Shown here: one piece after another, positions 8,123-18,300 of the stretch
Layout: every line of letters starts with the position of its first letter
Numbering within the stretch: the first letter of the stretch is position 1
Source of the DNA: Nocardia nova
GTDB taxonomy: Bacteria > Actinomycetota > Actinomycetes > Mycobacteriales > Mycobacteriaceae
Assembly: GCF_002933465.1 (NCBI RefSeq)
Contig: NZ_PSZE01000003.1
Coordinates: forward strand, 310,001 to 374,000
Direction: 5' to 3'
Length of the DNA stretch: 64,000 nucleotides
The notes under the pieces: generated by a model
Database searches by the model: none
Told to the model about the DNA's origin: nothing
What the model saw: only the letters and a program-made list of their open reading frames with translations
Program-made: the position numbers and the translations under genes

Positions 8123-8436
8123 TGACGGAGCGCGACAATCGAGAGTTGTTCTCGCACTGGGCGATCGTCACCACCGGTGCCTCCTGCGGTGCCTCCTGCG
8201 CCCATGCGGGTGCCTGCCCGATCGCGGTGTGGGGACCATATCCGCTGCGTGAAGCCGAGTACGTGGTCACGACCATCGCCTCGAGTCACAACCCGCACGT
8301 CGTTCCGTTCTGGACGCGCGGAGTGGAACTCGGGGACTGCGGATGTACCTCGACGGGTTCGGGCACTACCGCGACCCGCAGCGACGACGCGAAGATCATT
8401 TCCCTGCAATCCAATTCGCGAAAGCGGCCGCGATGA
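8122..8436 (+). CDS. Cysteine-rich hypothetical protein
   Basis: 104 aa, last gene of the operon. Cysteines are clustered in TTGASCGASCAHAGACPIAV and again in GDCGC, which could bind metal or form disulfides. There is no signal peptide. The C-terminal 30 residues are Ser/Thr/Arg-rich. Its start overlaps the upstream stop by one base. Not recognised. Confidence 0.5.
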   Translation: MTERDNRELFSHWAIVTTGASCGASCAHAGACPIAVWGPYPLREAEYVVTTIASSHNPHVVPFWTRGVELGDCGCTSTGSGTTATRSDDAKIISLQSNSRKRPR

Positions 8437-8448
8437 ACCGACCTGATC

Positions 8449-8874
8449 TCAGGCGGCCAGGTTGGCCAACTGCGGGAGTCGCGACACCAGCGCGTCGAGT
8501 TCCTCGCGCCAGCGGCGGTGCACATTGAGGCGCTCGGGAGCGCCGGTGTGCGGCATGCGGTAGTACACCTTGGACCACAGTGGATTGATCTTCATCTCCG
8601 AGAACATGGCCGTGCTGAAATGCTCGGCGCAGACCAGGTTCGCGGGCCGACCCGTCCATTTGTCGGCCTCGACGATGACGACCGAAGTATTGGTCAGCAC
8701 GACGAAGTAATACCCGCGCACGAACAGCATCGCGAACCGCACGTAGGGCGGGTCGTCCACCCACGGGCTCGGTCCGGTGATCGCCTGGCAGGCGAGCTGC
8801 ATCTGCTCACCCGGCGGGGCGAATTCGGCCAGCTTCACCGTGCCGGTGGAACGCAATGACCGCCGCCGGCTCAC
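8449..8874 (-). CDS. Hypothetical protein
   Basis: About 141 aa. The core alternates beta-like segments (FAMLFVRGYYFVVLTNTSVVIVEADKW), suggestive of a small PH-like or beta-barrel fold, followed by a charged helix (HRRWREELDALVSRLPQL). The start is uncertain: GTG 8874 lacks a clear ribosome site, and ATG 8988 would overlap the upstream YibE/F gene by 77 nt. It lies directly downstream of that gene, so the two may be cotranscribed. No family recognised. Confidence 0.55.
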   Translation of the reverse strand: MSRRRSLRSTGTVKLAEFAPPGEQMQLACQAITGPSPWVDDPPYVRFAMLFVRGYYFVVLTNTSVVIVEADKWTGRPANLVCAEHFSTAMFSEMKINPLWSKVYYRMPHTGAPERLNVHRRWREELDALVSRLPQLANLAA

Positions 8875-8911
8875 AGGAGAAAGGAACCGTTCAGCGGCGG
8901 GGTTCCTGCGA

Positions 8912-10636
8912 TCATTCCTCGTAACCTGTTGTGGGCCAAGAGGGTCGGTTGCGAGGCTGGGGGTCGTGCTGGGGAGGGCGGTTCGCATCCGGTCGCGGCG
9001 GCCGGGTGGGCCAGGTCGGCCCGGGGTCGTCCTGGTGGGGGTGGCCGGACGGGACGCGTCGGTGGCCGCCGGTGTCGGCGCGGTGGTCGTCGACGCGGCG
9101 GTCGTCGACGCGGCGATGGCCCCCGGTGGCATCGGGCGAAGGGGTGGCGCGGCGACGGGTGGGCGGCTCGCCCGGACGTCCTTCGACGCGGCGATGACTG
9201 CCCGTATTCGGTCCGCCGCGGTTGTCGATGTGGTCGTGGCGGCCCGTGTGCTCGCGGCTGTCCCCGCGCCGACGGCCTCCCGCGACCTCTCCGCGCGCGG
9301 CGACGCGGCGGTGGCTGCCCGCGGTCTCGGCGGCGCTCTCCGCCCGGCGGCGGCCCGTGGCAACGGCGGCACGGCCGGGTTCGGGCTCGTAGTCGTCGAA
9401 GTCGGCGCGTTGGCCGAAGGGGCGTGCCAGTAGAACCGCGATGGCGGTGGTCAGGGGCACCGACAGCGCGAGGCAGATGCCGCCGACCGCGGAGCGGGTG
9501 ATTTCGATGGCCACCGCGTCACCGGTGAGCACGTCGCGGATGGAGCGCCCGGCGACGGAGAACATCAGCAGCAGCGGAAGCGCGCCGCCGGCGTAGGCCA
9601 AAACCAGGGTGTACACCGTACTGGCGATGTGGTCGCGGCCGACGCGCATGGCGGCCGCGAAAATCTCACGCCGCGTTGCCTCCTCGTCGAGTGCGGCGAG
9701 TTCGAAAGCGGCCGCGGCCTGGGTGATGGTGACGTCGTTGAGCACACCGAGGGAGCCGATGATGAAGCCCGCGAGCAGCAGCCCGGTAATGCTGACGTGC
9801 TGGATATAGGTGGCGACGTTGGTGTTCTGCTCCTCGGACAATCCGGTCAGATTCGTCACCTCCAGCGCGACCCAGGACAGCACCGCCGCGAGCACCATCG
9901 CGCTGAGTGTGCCCAGCAGCGCCGAACTGGTCCGCAGATTGACGCCGTGCGCCAGATACAGGACCGCGTAGAGAATCAGCGCTCCCGATACGAGGGCAAC
10001 CGGCAGCGCGGGTTTCCCGTCGAGCAGTGCGGGCAGCAGGAATACGACCAGCACCCCGAAGGCGAACACCAGGCCGAGCACCGCGCGCAAACCGCGCCAT
10101 CGCGCCACCGCGACGATCACCACCACGAAGACGAGCGTGATCAGCAGTAGTGGCATGCCGCGCGAATAGTCGTCGAAGGAATAGATGGTGGTTCCGCTCG
10201 GATCGTCCTGGCGAACCAGCCGAATGTGGTCGCCCGCATGCAAATCGGGTTGCCCCGGCCCCGGTGCGATCTCGAGCAGCGTACGGCTGCCTTTGTTCGG
10301 CCCCGATTCGATCGAGACCAGACTGCGCTGGCAGGTGTAGGCATTCGTCGGCGGTGGTTGCGGAGTATCGGGGAACGCGCGCCCGTTGGACGGACTCCCG
10401 CACGGCCCCATATCCTGCATCGCCACGGTCCCGGCCTCGGTCTGCACCGCCCCACCGCCACCGTTCTGCATCGGCAACGGAATATCCACATGCTGCCGAC
10501 TGGGCCACAACCAGATCATGGCGATCACGACGATCACCCCGATCGCGGTGAGCACTCCCACCACCACTCGAGCCGCCGTAGCCCCGATAGCAATGGGCCC
10601 GGAATGGTCATGATGGTGATGATGATGCTCGCTCAC
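8912..10636 (-). CDS. YibE/F-family multispanning membrane protein with His-rich head and Arg/His-rich tail
   Basis: 574 aa. GTG 10636 starts VSEHHHHHHDHS, six consecutive histidines. A membrane helix and an extracytoplasmic domain with a CQRSL segment follow, then about seven membrane helices carrying the YibE/F core (FAFGVLVVFLLPALLDG; GFIIGSLGVLNDVTITQAAA). From about residue 440 the tail is a low-complexity cytoplasmic region with the recurring motif G(S/G)HRRV(D/E/A), six or more copies. The YibE/F function is unknown; export is sometimes suggested. The polyhistidine head suggests metal contact (inference). Confidence 0.85.
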   Translation of the reverse strand: MSEHHHHHHDHSGPIAIGATAARVVVGVLTAIGVIVVIAMIWLWPSRQHVDIPLPMQNGGGGAVQTEAGTVAMQDMGPCGSPSNGRAFPDTPQPPPTNAYTCQRSLVSIESGPNKGSRTLLEIAPGPGQPDLHAGDHIRLVRQDDPSGTTIYSFDDYSRGMPLLLITLVFVVVIVAVARWRGLRAVLGLVFAFGVLVVFLLPALLDGKPALPVALVSGALILYAVLYLAHGVNLRTSSALLGTLSAMVLAAVLSWVALEVTNLTGLSEEQNTNVATYIQHVSITGLLLAGFIIGSLGVLNDVTITQAAAAFELAALDEEATRREIFAAAMRVGRDHIASTVYTLVLAYAGGALPLLLMFSVAGRSIRDVLTGDAVAIEITRSAVGGICLALSVPLTTAIAVLLARPFGQRADFDDYEPEPGRAAVATGRRRAESAAETAGSHRRVAARGEVAGGRRRGDSREHTGRHDHIDNRGGPNTGSHRRVEGRPGEPPTRRRATPSPDATGGHRRVDDRRVDDHRADTGGHRRVPSGHPHQDDPGPTWPTRPPRPDANRPPQHDPQPRNRPSWPTTGYEE

Positions 10637-11005
10637 CGCAGCGAGCTTAAAGGAAGTTATTTTCAACAGCAGCGCGTACCGCGTCTCCGCGTACTTTGGC
10701 CGAATTCGAGCGCCCCGCGCCGCATCGACAAAGAACCCCGCACCTGAATCAGGCCGAAATTCGCGGAGAGGCGGGAGTGCGGGCGGCGGAGAGCAGGGGG
10801 ATGTCTCCGCCGCCCGAAAGGGATCCGACGGCCCAGGGGGGTAGGCGGTCGAATCCAGGGCCGAGCGGCCCAGGGGGGGTAGGCGGCTCGGCCGGGCACT
10901 GTGAGTGCCGAGGACTACTGTACACAAAAGTTCGAAGTTTGCGCCAGTGAAGTCTTCAAAAACCTACTTTTCCAAACTCCCGGTTTGTTTTACTTCCGGC
11001 CCCGA
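10637..11005. other. Intergenic region between YibE/F and aminotransferase
   Basis: No gene is supported here. On the minus strand, TGAAAATAACTTCCT at 10651-10665 resembles an actinobacterial Zur box (TGAAAATGATTTTCA; about 11 of 15 positions agree) just upstream of the YibE/F start. A direct repeat CGGCCCAGGGGGGTAGGCGG occurs at 10829-10848 and, with one extra G, at 10866-10886. An A/T-rich stretch at 10951-11000 lies just after the aminotransferase stop. Confidence 0.4.
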
Positions 11006-12289
11006 CTACTGGCGATAGCTGGACAGGAAGTTGCCGAAGCGCTCGATCGCCACGGCCAGATCCCGGGCCCAGGGCAGCGTCACGATGCGCAGGTGATCGT
11101 GCTGCGGCCAGTTGAAACCGGTGCCCTGCACCATCAGGATCTTCTCCTGAAGCAGCAGGTCGAGCACCAGTTTTGCGTCGTCGTGGATGTCGTGAACCTC
11201 GGGATCCAATCGCGGGAACGCGTACAGCGCGCCCTTCGGCTTCACGCATGAGACGCCGGGGATCATGTTGAGCTTCTCCCAGGCCACATCGCGCTGCTCG
11301 AGCAGCCGACCGCCGGGCAGGATCAGATCCTCGATGCTCTGGTAGCCGCCGAGCGCCACCTGAATCGCGTGCTGCGCGGGTACGTTCGGGCACAGCCGGG
11401 TGGAGGCCAGCAGGTCGATGCCTTCGAGGAATCCGGCCGCGTGTTCTTTGGGGCCGGTGATGACCAGCCAGCCGGATCGGTATCCGGCCACCCGATAGGC
11501 CTTCGAGAGGCCGTTGAAGGTGAGGCACAGCAGGTCGGGGGCCAGGCTGGCGAGCGAGATGTGCTTGGTGTCGTCGTAGAGGATCTTGTCGTAGATCTCG
11601 TCGGCGAGCAGCAGCAGCTGATGTTTGCGAGCGAGGTCCACCAGCTGCTGCAGCACCTCCGACGAGTACACCGCGCCGGTGGGATTGTTCGGGTTGATCA
11701 CCAGCAGGGCTTTGGTCTTGTCGGTGATCTTCGATTCGATATCGGCCACATCCGGTTGCCAGCCGTTGGACTCGTCGCACAGGTAATGCACGGCGGTGCC
11801 GCCGGCCAGACTGGTCATGGCGGTCCACAGCGGATAGTCCGGTGCGGGGATGAGCACTTCGTCGCCGCTGTCGAGCAGCGCCTGCATCGTCATCGTGATC
11901 AGTTCGGAGACGCCGTTGCCCAGATAGACGTCGTCCACATCGAACTCGGGGAAGCCGGGGACCAGCTCGTACCGGGTCACGATCGCGCGCCGCGCGGGCA
12001 GGATGCCCTTGGATTCGGAGTAGCCCTGCGCGTACGGCAGCGCGGCGATCATGTCGCGCATGATCACATCGGGCGCGTCGAATCCGAACGGCGCCGGGTT
12101 GCCGATGTTCAGCTTGAGGATGCGATGGCCCTCGGCCTCCAGTCGTGCCGCATGTGCGTGGACCGGCCCACGGATTTCGTAGAGAACGTTCTGGAGCTTC
12201 AGGGACTGCTCCAGAATCCGGGGCGGCTGATGCGGTGACTGACTGGTAGGGCTCACCTGTTCAATGGTGCCACCGCCCCGCAACTGCAT
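11006..12289 (-). CDS. PLP-dependent alanine/aspartate-type aminotransferase (AspC/AlaA family)
   Basis: 427 aa, aminotransferase class I fold type. Visible landmarks are LNIGNPAPFGF at the N-terminus, DYPLW, VINPNNPTGAVYS, the D-x-Y (LLADEIYDKILYD) pocket, the PLP-lysine segment FNGLSKAYRVAGYRSGW, and a C-terminal LRIVTLPW. It is closely related to mycobacterial Rv0337c, which the preserved flanking Fe-S oxidoreductase also supports. ATG 12289 aligns best with that protein's start; GTG 12256 is possible. It probably converts glutamate plus pyruvate or oxaloacetate. Confidence 0.92.
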   Translation of the reverse strand: MQLRGGGTIEQVSPTSQSPHQPPRILEQSLKLQNVLYEIRGPVHAHAARLEAEGHRILKLNIGNPAPFGFDAPDVIMRDMIAALPYAQGYSESKGILPARRAIVTRYELVPGFPEFDVDDVYLGNGVSELITMTMQALLDSGDEVLIPAPDYPLWTAMTSLAGGTAVHYLCDESNGWQPDVADIESKITDKTKALLVINPNNPTGAVYSSEVLQQLVDLARKHQLLLLADEIYDKILYDDTKHISLASLAPDLLCLTFNGLSKAYRVAGYRSGWLVITGPKEHAAGFLEGIDLLASTRLCPNVPAQHAIQVALGGYQSIEDLILPGGRLLEQRDVAWEKLNMIPGVSCVKPKGALYAFPRLDPEVHDIHDDAKLVLDLLLQEKILMVQGTGFNWPQHDHLRIVTLPWARDLAVAIERFGNFLSSYRQ

Positions 12290-12357
12290 ATCCGAGGCAT
12301 CGCCAGCGCGCCGTATCGGCGTTGTGCCGGTCACATCGGGGCCGGTGCGGCCGCCGT

Positions 12358-13749
12358 TCAGGTCGACGGATTGGCCGGCAGCATCCCGGTGGCGACCGTG
12401 GTGCCGCAGAACTCCTCGATCCGTTCGTCCAGGCGGCGCGCCTCGACCGCGTCGCGGAAGCGGGGAGTGGCGATGCGACGGCGCAGTCCGGTGAGCCGTT
12501 CCTCGAGTTGCGCGATGCGGCGGTCCTCGGAGAGCTCGAGTACCGGGCTCAGTGCGTCGCCGGCGCCGTCGAGACTGCCGTTGATCAGCTGGGCCGCCGC
12601 ATTGTCGACCCGCGCGAGCGCCTCGGCCCCGTACGACCGCTGTTCACGCGGGCCGCCGCTGTACAACTCGATGGTGCGCTGGGTTTCGGCCAGGGCCGGC
12701 TCGGCCTGGCCGAGATGGATGTAGGTGGCGCCGGCGTAGTAATGGCTCTTGGCCTCCGGAAAGCCGAAGACCCCGCCGGTCTCGTCGTGCAGCCCGTCGG
12801 TGCCGGTGCCCCCGCGCGCGGCCTCGGCGGCGCGGATGCAGCGTTCGGCGTCCGTGGCGCTTCCGAGTTTGGACCAGATGCGCGCCTCGATGTTGTGCAG
12901 CCGGACCTTCGCGGTCACCGAGTCCGCGTACTGCTGACCGTTCTGCGCCAGGGCCACCGCCCGGCGCGGCCGCTCGGACCAGTATTCGATCAGCGCCTGC
13001 ATGCCGCGCGTCCACGCGCGTAATCCGTTGTGGCCGCACAGTTCCGCATAGGCCCAGGCCGCGCGGGCCTGTTCTCCGGCCGCGTCGAGATGTCCGAGAT
13101 CGGTACTGGCGTTGGCCAGCAGACCCGACAGCGTTCCGGCCAGCAGATACAAATGGCTTGTGTCCGCGGGCTTCTGGTGGCCTTCGAGCAGCCGGTACAC
13201 CCGCCGGCGCACCCGCAGCATCTCCACCATCATCGGAACCGGCGGCACGTGGACATACTCTCTGGCGATGCGGGTGGCATCGGCGTCGAGCTGTTCCAGC
13301 GCGGAGGCGCCGACGTTACTCGCCTCGGCGCGACCGGCGTGCTCGCTGGCTTCGTGGGCAGCCGCCATGATCAGATCCCTCTCCGAAATCTCGGCTAACG
13401 CATCACCTCTCATCGCACCTGCGTCTACGAGTGCCAAAAGTTCCGCGTCGCTCGAATACTTGCTGCGCGTCGAATGACCTTGACGCACCTCGAATTCCGA
13501 TTCCGGCCGATCGACGACGGGCTGATCGATCATGGCCGCGAACCGTGCCCGCACGACTTCGTCGGACCTGGCGAGTGATGTGTCCAGCGCGGCCTGGTTG
13601 ACCGGGCGCGGATGCACCCGGGCACCGCCTGCCTCCCACTTCGACACCAGGCGTTCGTGCACACCGAGATGGGCCGCGAACTCCCTGATGCTCATGCGTT
13701 TGGCATCGCGGAGGGCACGGGCTTCCTTACCTGACCACTGCCGGACCAC
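12358..13749 (-). CDS. XRE-family regulator with TPR-like C-terminal region
   Basis: 463 aa. The helix-turn-helix occupies residues 10-45 (MSIREFAAHLGVHERLVSKW). A long all-alpha region follows with repeated pairs of helices like TPRs, for example the segments around TLSGLLANASTDLGHLDAAG and YYAGATYIHLGQAEPALAET. GTG 13749 has GGAAGGGA 8 nt upstream. Such proteins often read a peptide or small signal through the repeats; the ligand and targets are unknown. It is divergent from the unknown gene at 13964. Confidence 0.85.
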   Translation of the reverse strand: MVRQWSGKEARALRDAKRMSIREFAAHLGVHERLVSKWEAGGARVHPRPVNQAALDTSLARSDEVVRARFAAMIDQPVVDRPESEFEVRQGHSTRSKYSSDAELLALVDAGAMRGDALAEISERDLIMAAAHEASEHAGRAEASNVGASALEQLDADATRIAREYVHVPPVPMMVEMLRVRRRVYRLLEGHQKPADTSHLYLLAGTLSGLLANASTDLGHLDAAGEQARAAWAYAELCGHNGLRAWTRGMQALIEYWSERPRRAVALAQNGQQYADSVTAKVRLHNIEARIWSKLGSATDAERCIRAAEAARGGTGTDGLHDETGGVFGFPEAKSHYYAGATYIHLGQAEPALAETQRTIELYSGGPREQRSYGAEALARVDNAAAQLINGSLDGAGDALSPVLELSEDRRIAQLEERLTGLRRRIATPRFRDAVEARRLDERIEEFCGTTVATGMLPANPST

Positions 13750-13963
13750 GATGTCATCCCTTCCGCGCGAACTGGTCTCCAGAGTACGAGCGGGCGGTGA
13801 TCACGGCCACATCCGAAATCGAGCTGGTACACGGGAATTGGCTGGTCTCGGCGGTTTGGGCAGTGAAAGGGCAGTGCAGGGCGCGTGTGGGGGCGTTTCG
13901 GAGACGTCGCCGTGGCGGGAGCCTTGAAGATATCGAGAGAGTCGCCGTGAAGGTCGGGAAACT

Positions 13964-14413
13964 GTGAACGTCGAGAAGCTCAGAACCGCCGACGACTGGG
14001 TGATGTTCTATCGGCATCACGCCGGTCTGGCATGTATCCAGCGTGGGGGATTCGTCACGCTGCCGGTGAGCGGCGTCGTCGGTGTCGTGCATCTGCCGGC
14101 CGACCGCGCCGAAGCGGTGTGCCGATCGCTGACCGAACACGGCGGGTGCGGGCCGGTGCTGGCTCGGCGCGTGCGCTGGAGCTTTCTCGTATTTCCCGAC
14201 AGCCGACCCGGTGGGCAGATCGCGGAGATTCTGCAGCGTCTCGATATCGGCATCCCGGCCGACGGCGGCGAGATCATGATGCCCACCAGCCTGGGTCGAT
14301 GGACCCGCGAGGGTTGTCACTGGATCGTTGCGCCTGGGCCGGACCTGGAACTTCCACCCCTTTCGATAGTCGTCACGACGGCGCTGGCGGTGGGAAGAGG
14401 CGGCGAGGACTGA
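13964..14413 (+). CDS. Hypothetical protein, paralog of the protein at 7160
   Basis: 149 aa, GTG start. It shares with the 7160 protein a MFYRHHAGL-like opening, the central GPVLARRVRWSFLVFPDS segment, and a C-terminal half with a glycine-rich turn and GCHWIVAPGP. No catalytic motif is evident. Like its paralog it stands head-to-head with an XRE-type regulator (12358-13749), so the pair looks like a recurring regulatory module. Confidence 0.6.
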   Translation: MNVEKLRTADDWVMFYRHHAGLACIQRGGFVTLPVSGVVGVVHLPADRAEAVCRSLTEHGGCGPVLARRVRWSFLVFPDSRPGGQIAEILQRLDIGIPADGGEIMMPTSLGRWTREGCHWIVAPGPDLELPPLSIVVTTALAVGRGGED

Positions 14414-14568
14414 ACCCGCAGACCGGTCCTCGCCGCTGCCGATCCGGGTCCGCCTCGTTGCCTGTCGGGGGCGGACCCGGATTCGGAACATGGATGCGAA
14501 CTCACATCTGGAACGGTCCTTCTTCAGATCTGGCCAATTTGTGACATGCGGACGTTTAAGATTGCCGG

Positions 14569-15246
14569 ATGAAGCTCCAGCGCCTTACCGCGATATCCGC
14601 ACTGGTCGTCGGCGCCATCACCGCCGGAACCACTGCCGCGCAGGCCGACCCGGCCGCCGCACCCCAACCAGCGGCGATCAAGTACTCCATGAAACTCGTC
14701 GACAAGACCGTGGTGACCACCCTGCAGGGCGGCGCCTTCCGGATCGCCGCGGACGGCAAGTCCTATGCCATCACCCATCCCCGCGGCGTCACCGTCGTGT
14801 CACTCCCGACCGAGGTACGCGTCGCCGGGACCGAGGTGCCGGTGAAGCCGGTGGTCGACAACGACGGGACAGCCCTCGAGTTGACGTCGCAGCGCACCGC
14901 CACCGTTGACGAACCGGTCACCGTCCAGGTGATCGCCTCGCCGATGGAAAACCATCGAGCGATGAACGAATTCGAAACCAATTTCGGCGTCGCGACCGCC
15001 GTCGGCACTTTTCTCGGCACCGCGGTCGGCGCCATCGTCGGTGGTGTCACCGGCTGCATCCTGGGCCTGCCGCTGCTCGGCGTCGGCTGCATCCCCGCCG
15101 CGGTCGCCGGAGCCGGCATCGGCGGCATCCTCGGCACCATCGCCGTCGGTGGCCCCGCGCTCGGCATCGCGGGAATGGATCTGATCAACACCCTGCAGGC
15201 CGCCCCCGGAACCACCAAGTGGGCCGAGGACTCCGCGGGCAACTAG
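14569..15246 (+). CDS. Secreted glycine-zipper protein A
   Basis: 225 aa. A signal peptide (MKLQRLTAISALVVGAITAG, cut near AQADP) leads into a beta-rich domain beginning YSMKLVDKTVVTTL. Next comes a conserved NHRAMNEFETNFGVATAVG helix, then a hydrophobic Gly/Ala zipper with two cysteines (GCILGLP..GVGCIP) and GIGGILGTIAVGGPA. A paralog at 18944 has the same order of parts. The zipper could insert into a membrane or the mycolate layer (inference). Function unknown. A hairpin follows the stop. Confidence 0.75.
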   Translation: MKLQRLTAISALVVGAITAGTTAAQADPAAAPQPAAIKYSMKLVDKTVVTTLQGGAFRIAADGKSYAITHPRGVTVVSLPTEVRVAGTEVPVKPVVDNDGTALELTSQRTATVDEPVTVQVIASPMENHRAMNEFETNFGVATAVGTFLGTAVGAIVGGVTGCILGLPLLGVGCIPAAVAGAGIGGILGTIAVGGPALGIAGMDLINTLQAAPGTTKWAEDSAGN

Positions 15247-15261
15247 GAGTTACGCACCGTC

Positions 15262-15294
15262 GAAGGCCGGTCGCTCGCGCAGCGGCCGGCCTTC
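15262..15294 (+). terminator. Hairpin after secreted protein A
   Basis: GAAGGCCGG at 15262-15270 pairs with CCGGCCTTC at 15286-15294, 16 nt after the stop codon. There is no strong T-run, as usual in this group. Confidence 0.6.
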
Positions 15295-15338
15295 GTCGTT
15301 GGCAGCGAACCTGCCGCTATCCGCTCGCCGGATACGAC

Positions 15339-15370
15339 GAGGGGCGCCGCCTATGTCGGCAGCGCCCCTC
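15339..15370 (-). terminator. Hairpin after Fe-S oxidoreductase gene
   Basis: GAGGGGCGC at 15339-15347 pairs with GCGCCCCTC at 15362-15370, ending 14 bases before the minus-strand stop at 15384. Confidence 0.65.
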
Positions 15371-15383
15371 GCGGTGAGGCGAA

Positions 15384-18300
15384 CTACTTCTTGCGGCTGC
15401 CCGGGGCCTTCGCTCCGGACTTGAAGCCCAGGCCGCCCGGCTTGGCGGTCGGGGGCTGGACCGCACCGTTGCCGCTGTCGGCGGATTCGGTGGCGGCCGC
15501 CGTGGTCGACGCGGCTGCTTCGCTGCCGGCCGCCGCGGCCGGTGCCGCACCGTTACCGGATTCCGTTGCCGCCGGGGCGGATTCGGAAGCCGCGGGCTTG
15601 GCGGCACCCGGAGCCTTGGGACCGGGGCGCTTGAAGCCGGACTTCATCGCCAGACCCTTCGGCGCCACCGTCGGTTTGGTTTCGGTGCGGCCCGTGGACG
15701 TGGCGGTCGGAGCCGACTCGGCCGTCGGGGTTTCCGCCGGAGCCCCCGGTGCCGAAGTCTCCGGTGAAGTCTCCGAAGCAGGGGCCTCGGACGAACCCTC
15801 GGCAGGAGCTTCGGCCGGTTTGGCGCCCGGCGCCTTGGCCTTGCCCTTCATGGCGAGCCCGCCGGGCTTGGCGGTCGGTGCGGCCGGAGCCTCGGTGGCG
15901 GCCTCCGCAGCGGAGTCCTCTGCCGCGGGGGCTTCGGCGGGCTTCGGAGTTGCCTTGGCGCCCGGTGCTTTCGCCGCGCCCTTCATGGCCAGGCCCTTGC
16001 CGCCCGGCGCCTTACCGCCGCCCTTCATGGCCAGACCGCCACCGCCGGGTGCCTTGCCGCCACCCTTCATCGCCAGGCCCTTACCGGCGGCCGGGGCGGC
16101 CTGCTCGGCAGGTGCCTCGGCCGCGGCTTCGGCCACTGCTTCCTCGGCAGCCGGTGCCGCAGAGGCTTCGGCGACCGGTTCGGGAGCCTTGGGCCGCTGA
16201 ACCACCTTCAGGTTCTCCGACAGCGCCGCGGGCTCGACCCGGTCGATCGACTGCAGCATCAGCTGCGCCACATCGACGACCTCGACGCCCTGGCCGACCT
16301 CACCGGAATCCTTGCGCGCGGTCACACCGTCGGTGAGCATCACGCGGCAGAAGGGGCAGCCGGTGGCGATCAACGACGGCGAGTTACCACCGTCGAGGGT
16401 GGCCAGTGCCTCGTCGGTCCGGTCGAGGTTGACTCGCTTACCGAGCTGTTCCTCCATCCACATGCGGGCACCACCGGCGCCACAGCACATCGAGCGCTCA
16501 CCGTGGCGCGGCATCTCGCTGACCTTCGCGCCGGAGGCGGCCATCAGCTCACGCGGCGCGTTGTAGATCTTGTTGTGCCGGCCCAGGTAGCAGGGGTCGT
16601 GATAGGTGACCTTCTCCGACACCGGCTTCACCTGGACGAGCTTGCGCTGCCGCACCAGCCGGTTGAGCAACTGGGTGTGGTGCACGACTTCGTAGGTGCC
16701 TCCCACCTGCGGGTACTCGTTGTTGAGCGCGTTGAAGCAGTGCGCACAGGTGACGACGATCTTCTTCTTCGACGGCTCCACACCCTCGAAGACCGAATTC
16801 AGCGTCTCGATGTTCTGCATCGCCAACTGCTGGAACAGGAATTCGTTACCCGCGCGCCGAGCCGAGTCACCGGTACAGGTTTCCTCCGCACCCAGCACCA
16901 TGAATTTCACGCCGGCCGTGGCGAGCAGTTCGGCGACGGCCTTCGTGGTCTTCTTGGCACGGTCCTCGTAGGCACCGGCACAGCCGACCCAGAACAGATA
17001 TTCGTACCCGTCGAAAGTCTCGGCGTCCTGGCCGAATACCGGAATATCGAAGTCCAGCTCCGACATCCAGTTCAGGCGATCCTTGGCGTTCTGACCCCAG
17101 GGGTTGCCCTTGTTCTCCAGGTTCTTGAACAGACCGGCCAGCTCGGAGGGGAATTCCGATTCGATCAGAACCTGGTAGCGACGCATATCGATGATGTGGT
17201 CGACGTGCTCGATATCCACCGGGCACTGCTCGACACAGGCGCCACACGTGGTGCACGACCACAACACCTCGGGGTCGATGATGCCGTTGACATCCTCGCC
17301 GCCGACCAGCGGACGCTCGGCCTCGGCCTTGGCCGCCGCCGAGATCTTCGCCAGCGCGGCCTCGTTCGGCTTGCCCTCGGCGTCGACCAGGCCGACCTCG
17401 TCGCCGCCCATATCCTTGCGGCCACCGGCAAGCAGGTAAGGAGCCTTGGCCGCACCGTGGTCGCGCAGCGACATGATCAGCAGTTTCGGCGAGAGCGGCT
17501 TACCGGTGTTCCAGGCCGGGCACTGGCTCTGGCAACGGCCGCATTCGGTGCAGGTGGTGAAGTCCAGCCAGCCCTTCCAGGAAAAGTCCTCGATCCGCCC
17601 GGCGCCGAGGGTGTCGGTATCGGGGTCGACGTTCTCCATATCCAGGGCGCGGCCCTTGGACATCATCGGCTTGGCCGCACCCAATGCGACGCCGCCGTCG
17701 TCCTCACGCTTGAAGTAGATGTTCGGGAAGGCCGCGAACCGATGCCACGCCACACCCCAGGTGATGTTGCGACCGACGAAGTAGAGGAACGCCATGCCTG
17801 ACATCAGCTTGATGAAGGCGAAGATCGACACCATCGTCGCGTTGGCGGGCAGCAACTCGGCCACACGCATGGTGAAGAAGTCCGTCGCCGGGTTGCCCTC
17901 GCCGTTCAGCGCGATCTTGCCTGCCTTGACGAAGATCATGCCCAGGCCTTCGAACAGCACGATGGCCTCGATGATGTAGGCAGGGCCGAACTTCGAACCG
18001 CTGAACCGTGACAGGCGCTGCGGTACCCGCGGGTGATTGAGCTGGCGAATCGCGATCAGCACCACAATGCCGATCACGGTACCGATGCCCAGCAACTCGT
18101 CCCAGAAGTGGTAGATGCCCCAGTTGCCGATGATGGGCCAATGGAACTCCGGATCGAAGGTCTGACCGTAGGCCTCGAACCAGAGGATCATGCCGGTGAG
18201 GAATCCGATCATCACCAGCCAGTGCGCCCAGCCGACGGTGCGGAATTTGTTCATGCGGGTATGCGCGATGAACTCGACCAGCATCGTCTTGAAGCGTGGG

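Noticed and set aside
10973..10987. CAAAC/GTTTG hairpin after the aminotransferase
   Set aside because: Only a 5-bp stem; too weak to call a terminator.
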